A stretch of 33,328 nt of DNA from an uncultured Blautia sp. (lineage in GTDB: Bacteria > Bacillota > Clostridia > Lachnospirales > Lachnospiraceae), in assembly GCA_938028845.1 (NCBI GenBank), contig CALIZJ010000300.1, positions 1 through 33,328 of the forward strand, read 5' to 3'. Positions within the stretch are counted from its first letter, which is position 1. Each line of letters opens with the position of its first letter. The notes beneath the pieces were generated by a model. The model ran no database searches, was not told the DNA's origin, and saw nothing but the letters and a program-made list of their open reading frames with translations. Shown here in pieces: positions 32,281 to 33,328 of this stretch. Both the position numbers and the translations under genes were made by a program.

Positions 32281-33328
32281 TTAGAATTTATAATAGAAAT
32301 CTTCGTTATATGTTTGCAAATTTCCATTGATAAAAACAAACGGAACATTCATATTCGTATGTCTTCCCGGTGATGTTATCTGAAATACCCCATTTATAAC
32401 AGGAACTTTTATATCCTCACACATAAATTCAAATTCTGCACATTCCAGATTGCCACGAAATGCAGGTCCTCGGAAATAGGGTGCTTTTACTAAGAGTCTT
32501 CCACTCTTTGAAGGAAAAACATTAACATCTTCATCACACCATACCTTAATATCCAGTGCTTCTACATTTTTATATTTATTAATTATACGAAGAGTTACTT
32601 TCTTAGGCTGTGCATTTCTGATAGCAGGTCCTCCTTCATATACTACCTGGATATCAAAGAAATCAAAAGAATATACAGGGCCCTTTACCATTTCACCAAA
32701 TATCTGAGAGTCTTCACACATTAACCCTCCCGGTATGGTTTCTTTCACTGGAACTGTATCTGTTAATTCTAAGCCATTTACATAAGCTAGTCCAACCTGC
32801 TTTGCAATATTTGTCACACGATCCACCAGCTCATCTATATCCTGTGGAATTTCCGCTCCATATCCTCCAAGTTCACCCAGATTCAAACACCCTGTTTTTA
32901 TAGTCATTCCGATAGGTTCCAACCATCTCTGCGGAATCTCCTGCGCCCCATGTATAATACCAAATACAGCACCTACCGTTGCCGCCGTACAATCTGTATC
33001 CTCTCCACAGTTAATGGTTATTTGCATGAGTTTGTCAAAATCGCCTTCTGAATAAAGCATACCGATGATGATAATTCCAATATTTGACGGAACGTCAAAA
33101 CCAAGTTTTCCATCAAAGAAGCCTTTTTCATAATCTTCTCCGCTTCCTGTTAAAGGATTCGCTCCAGATACACATCCCCTGTATTCCTTTAAAACTAAAT
33201 CACGTACCTCTTTATAGTCCATCTTTTTCTCATAGCAATCCATAACCAGATGAATCACCTTTGCACATGCACATTCTTCTGGAATATAAGATAAACCAAT
33301 TTCAATCAGTTTATTGAAATCACTTTCG
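32281..33328 (-). CDS. ADP-ribosylglycohydrolase family protein with C-terminal beta domain (5' end beyond window)
   Basis: About 348 residues are visible; the frame is open to the window edge, so the N-terminal part is missing. The first half has helical blocks of the ADP_ribosyl_GH family (PF03747): SNIGIIIIGMLYSEGDFDKLM, and the metal-binding NCGEDTDCTAATVGAVFGII, whose acidic cluster holds the two metal ions that cleave ADP-ribose or related N-glycosidic bonds. From about residue 190 the sequence changes to a beta-rich C-terminal domain (VYSFDFFDIQVVYEGG, KVTLRIINKYKNVEALDIKV) not found in classic DraG. This two-domain form is common in gut Clostridia, often near sugar genes. The substrate is unknown. 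Confidence 0.85.
   Translation of the reverse strand, partial: ESDFNKLIEIGLSYIPEECACAKVIHLVMDCYEKKMDYKEVRDLVLKEYRGCVSGANPLTGSGEDYEKGFFDGKLGFDVPSNIGIIIIGMLYSEGDFDKLMQITINCGEDTDCTAATVGAVFGIIHGAQEIPQRWLEPIGMTIKTGCLNLGELGGYGAEIPQDIDELVDRVTNIAKQVGLAYVNGLELTDTVPVKETIPGGLMCEDSQIFGEMVKGPVYSFDFFDIQVVYEGGPAIRNAQPKKVTLRIINKYKNVEALDIKVWCDEDVNVFPSKSGRLLVKAPYFRGPAFRGNLECAEFEFMCEDIKVPVINGVFQITSPGRHTNMNVPFVFINGNLQTYNEDFYYKF

Overview
The window reads as low-to-mid GC Clostridia, most likely Lachnospiraceae. The basis is the strong AGGAGG-type ribosome sites, TTG/GTG starts, several two-component systems beside ABC transporters, a YesN/YesM-type sugar regulator pair, a choline-binding-repeat secreted protein and a PF12897-type aspartate aminotransferase. 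The genus cannot be fixed from sequence reading alone. There is no rRNA, tRNA, CRISPR array or recognisable complete mobile element.

Left part (1-5.5 kb): the 5' end of an aminotransferase (minus strand, structured leader), then plus-strand genes: a SAM methyltransferase, a YitT-family membrane protein, a 61-residue Cys-rich protein, a secreted cell-wall-repeat plus NAGPA phosphodiester-glycosidase protein, and an unusual PAS-CPBP intramembrane protein. The methyltransferase and YitT genes share a roughly 30-bp upstream element next to a PerR/Fur-like palindrome. From 5.5 kb on, every gene is on the minus strand.

A three-gene signalling operon (OmpR regulator, kinase, 183-aa membrane protein; 5.5-7.8 kb) is followed by a sugar-use locus at 8.1-17.1 kb. 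In transcription order this is: solute-binding protein, two permeases, a cytoplasmic GH29 alpha-L-fucosidase, a UroD-fold protein with a methyltransferase-type H-x-C...C metal site, then a YesM-type kinase and YesN-type regulator behind their own promoter. The picture is import of a fucosylated (perhaps O-methylated) glycoside, cleavage inside the cell, and control by an extracellular sensor.

Next come a MATE exporter, a RecQ helicase with an extra C-terminal module, and a Bce-type peptide-antibiotic detoxification locus (BceR, BceS, BceA, BceB; 21.2-25.7 kb). In that locus a single deletion appears to have removed the end of the regulator and the membrane sensor of the kinase. Upstream are an MFS efflux pump with a leader peptide and alternative hairpins (attenuator-like), and a cytoplasmic GH120 beta-xylosidase.

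The right end holds a TetR regulator-flavodoxin operon with a perfect 18-bp inverted-repeat operator, a truncated FtsX-type ABC permease joined to unrelated sequence, and the 3' part of an ADP-ribosylglycohydrolase-family gene that runs off the window. The most interesting points are the GH29/UroD locus, the BceRS deletion, the PAS-CPBP fusion with an altered catalytic motif, and the leader of the MFS gene.
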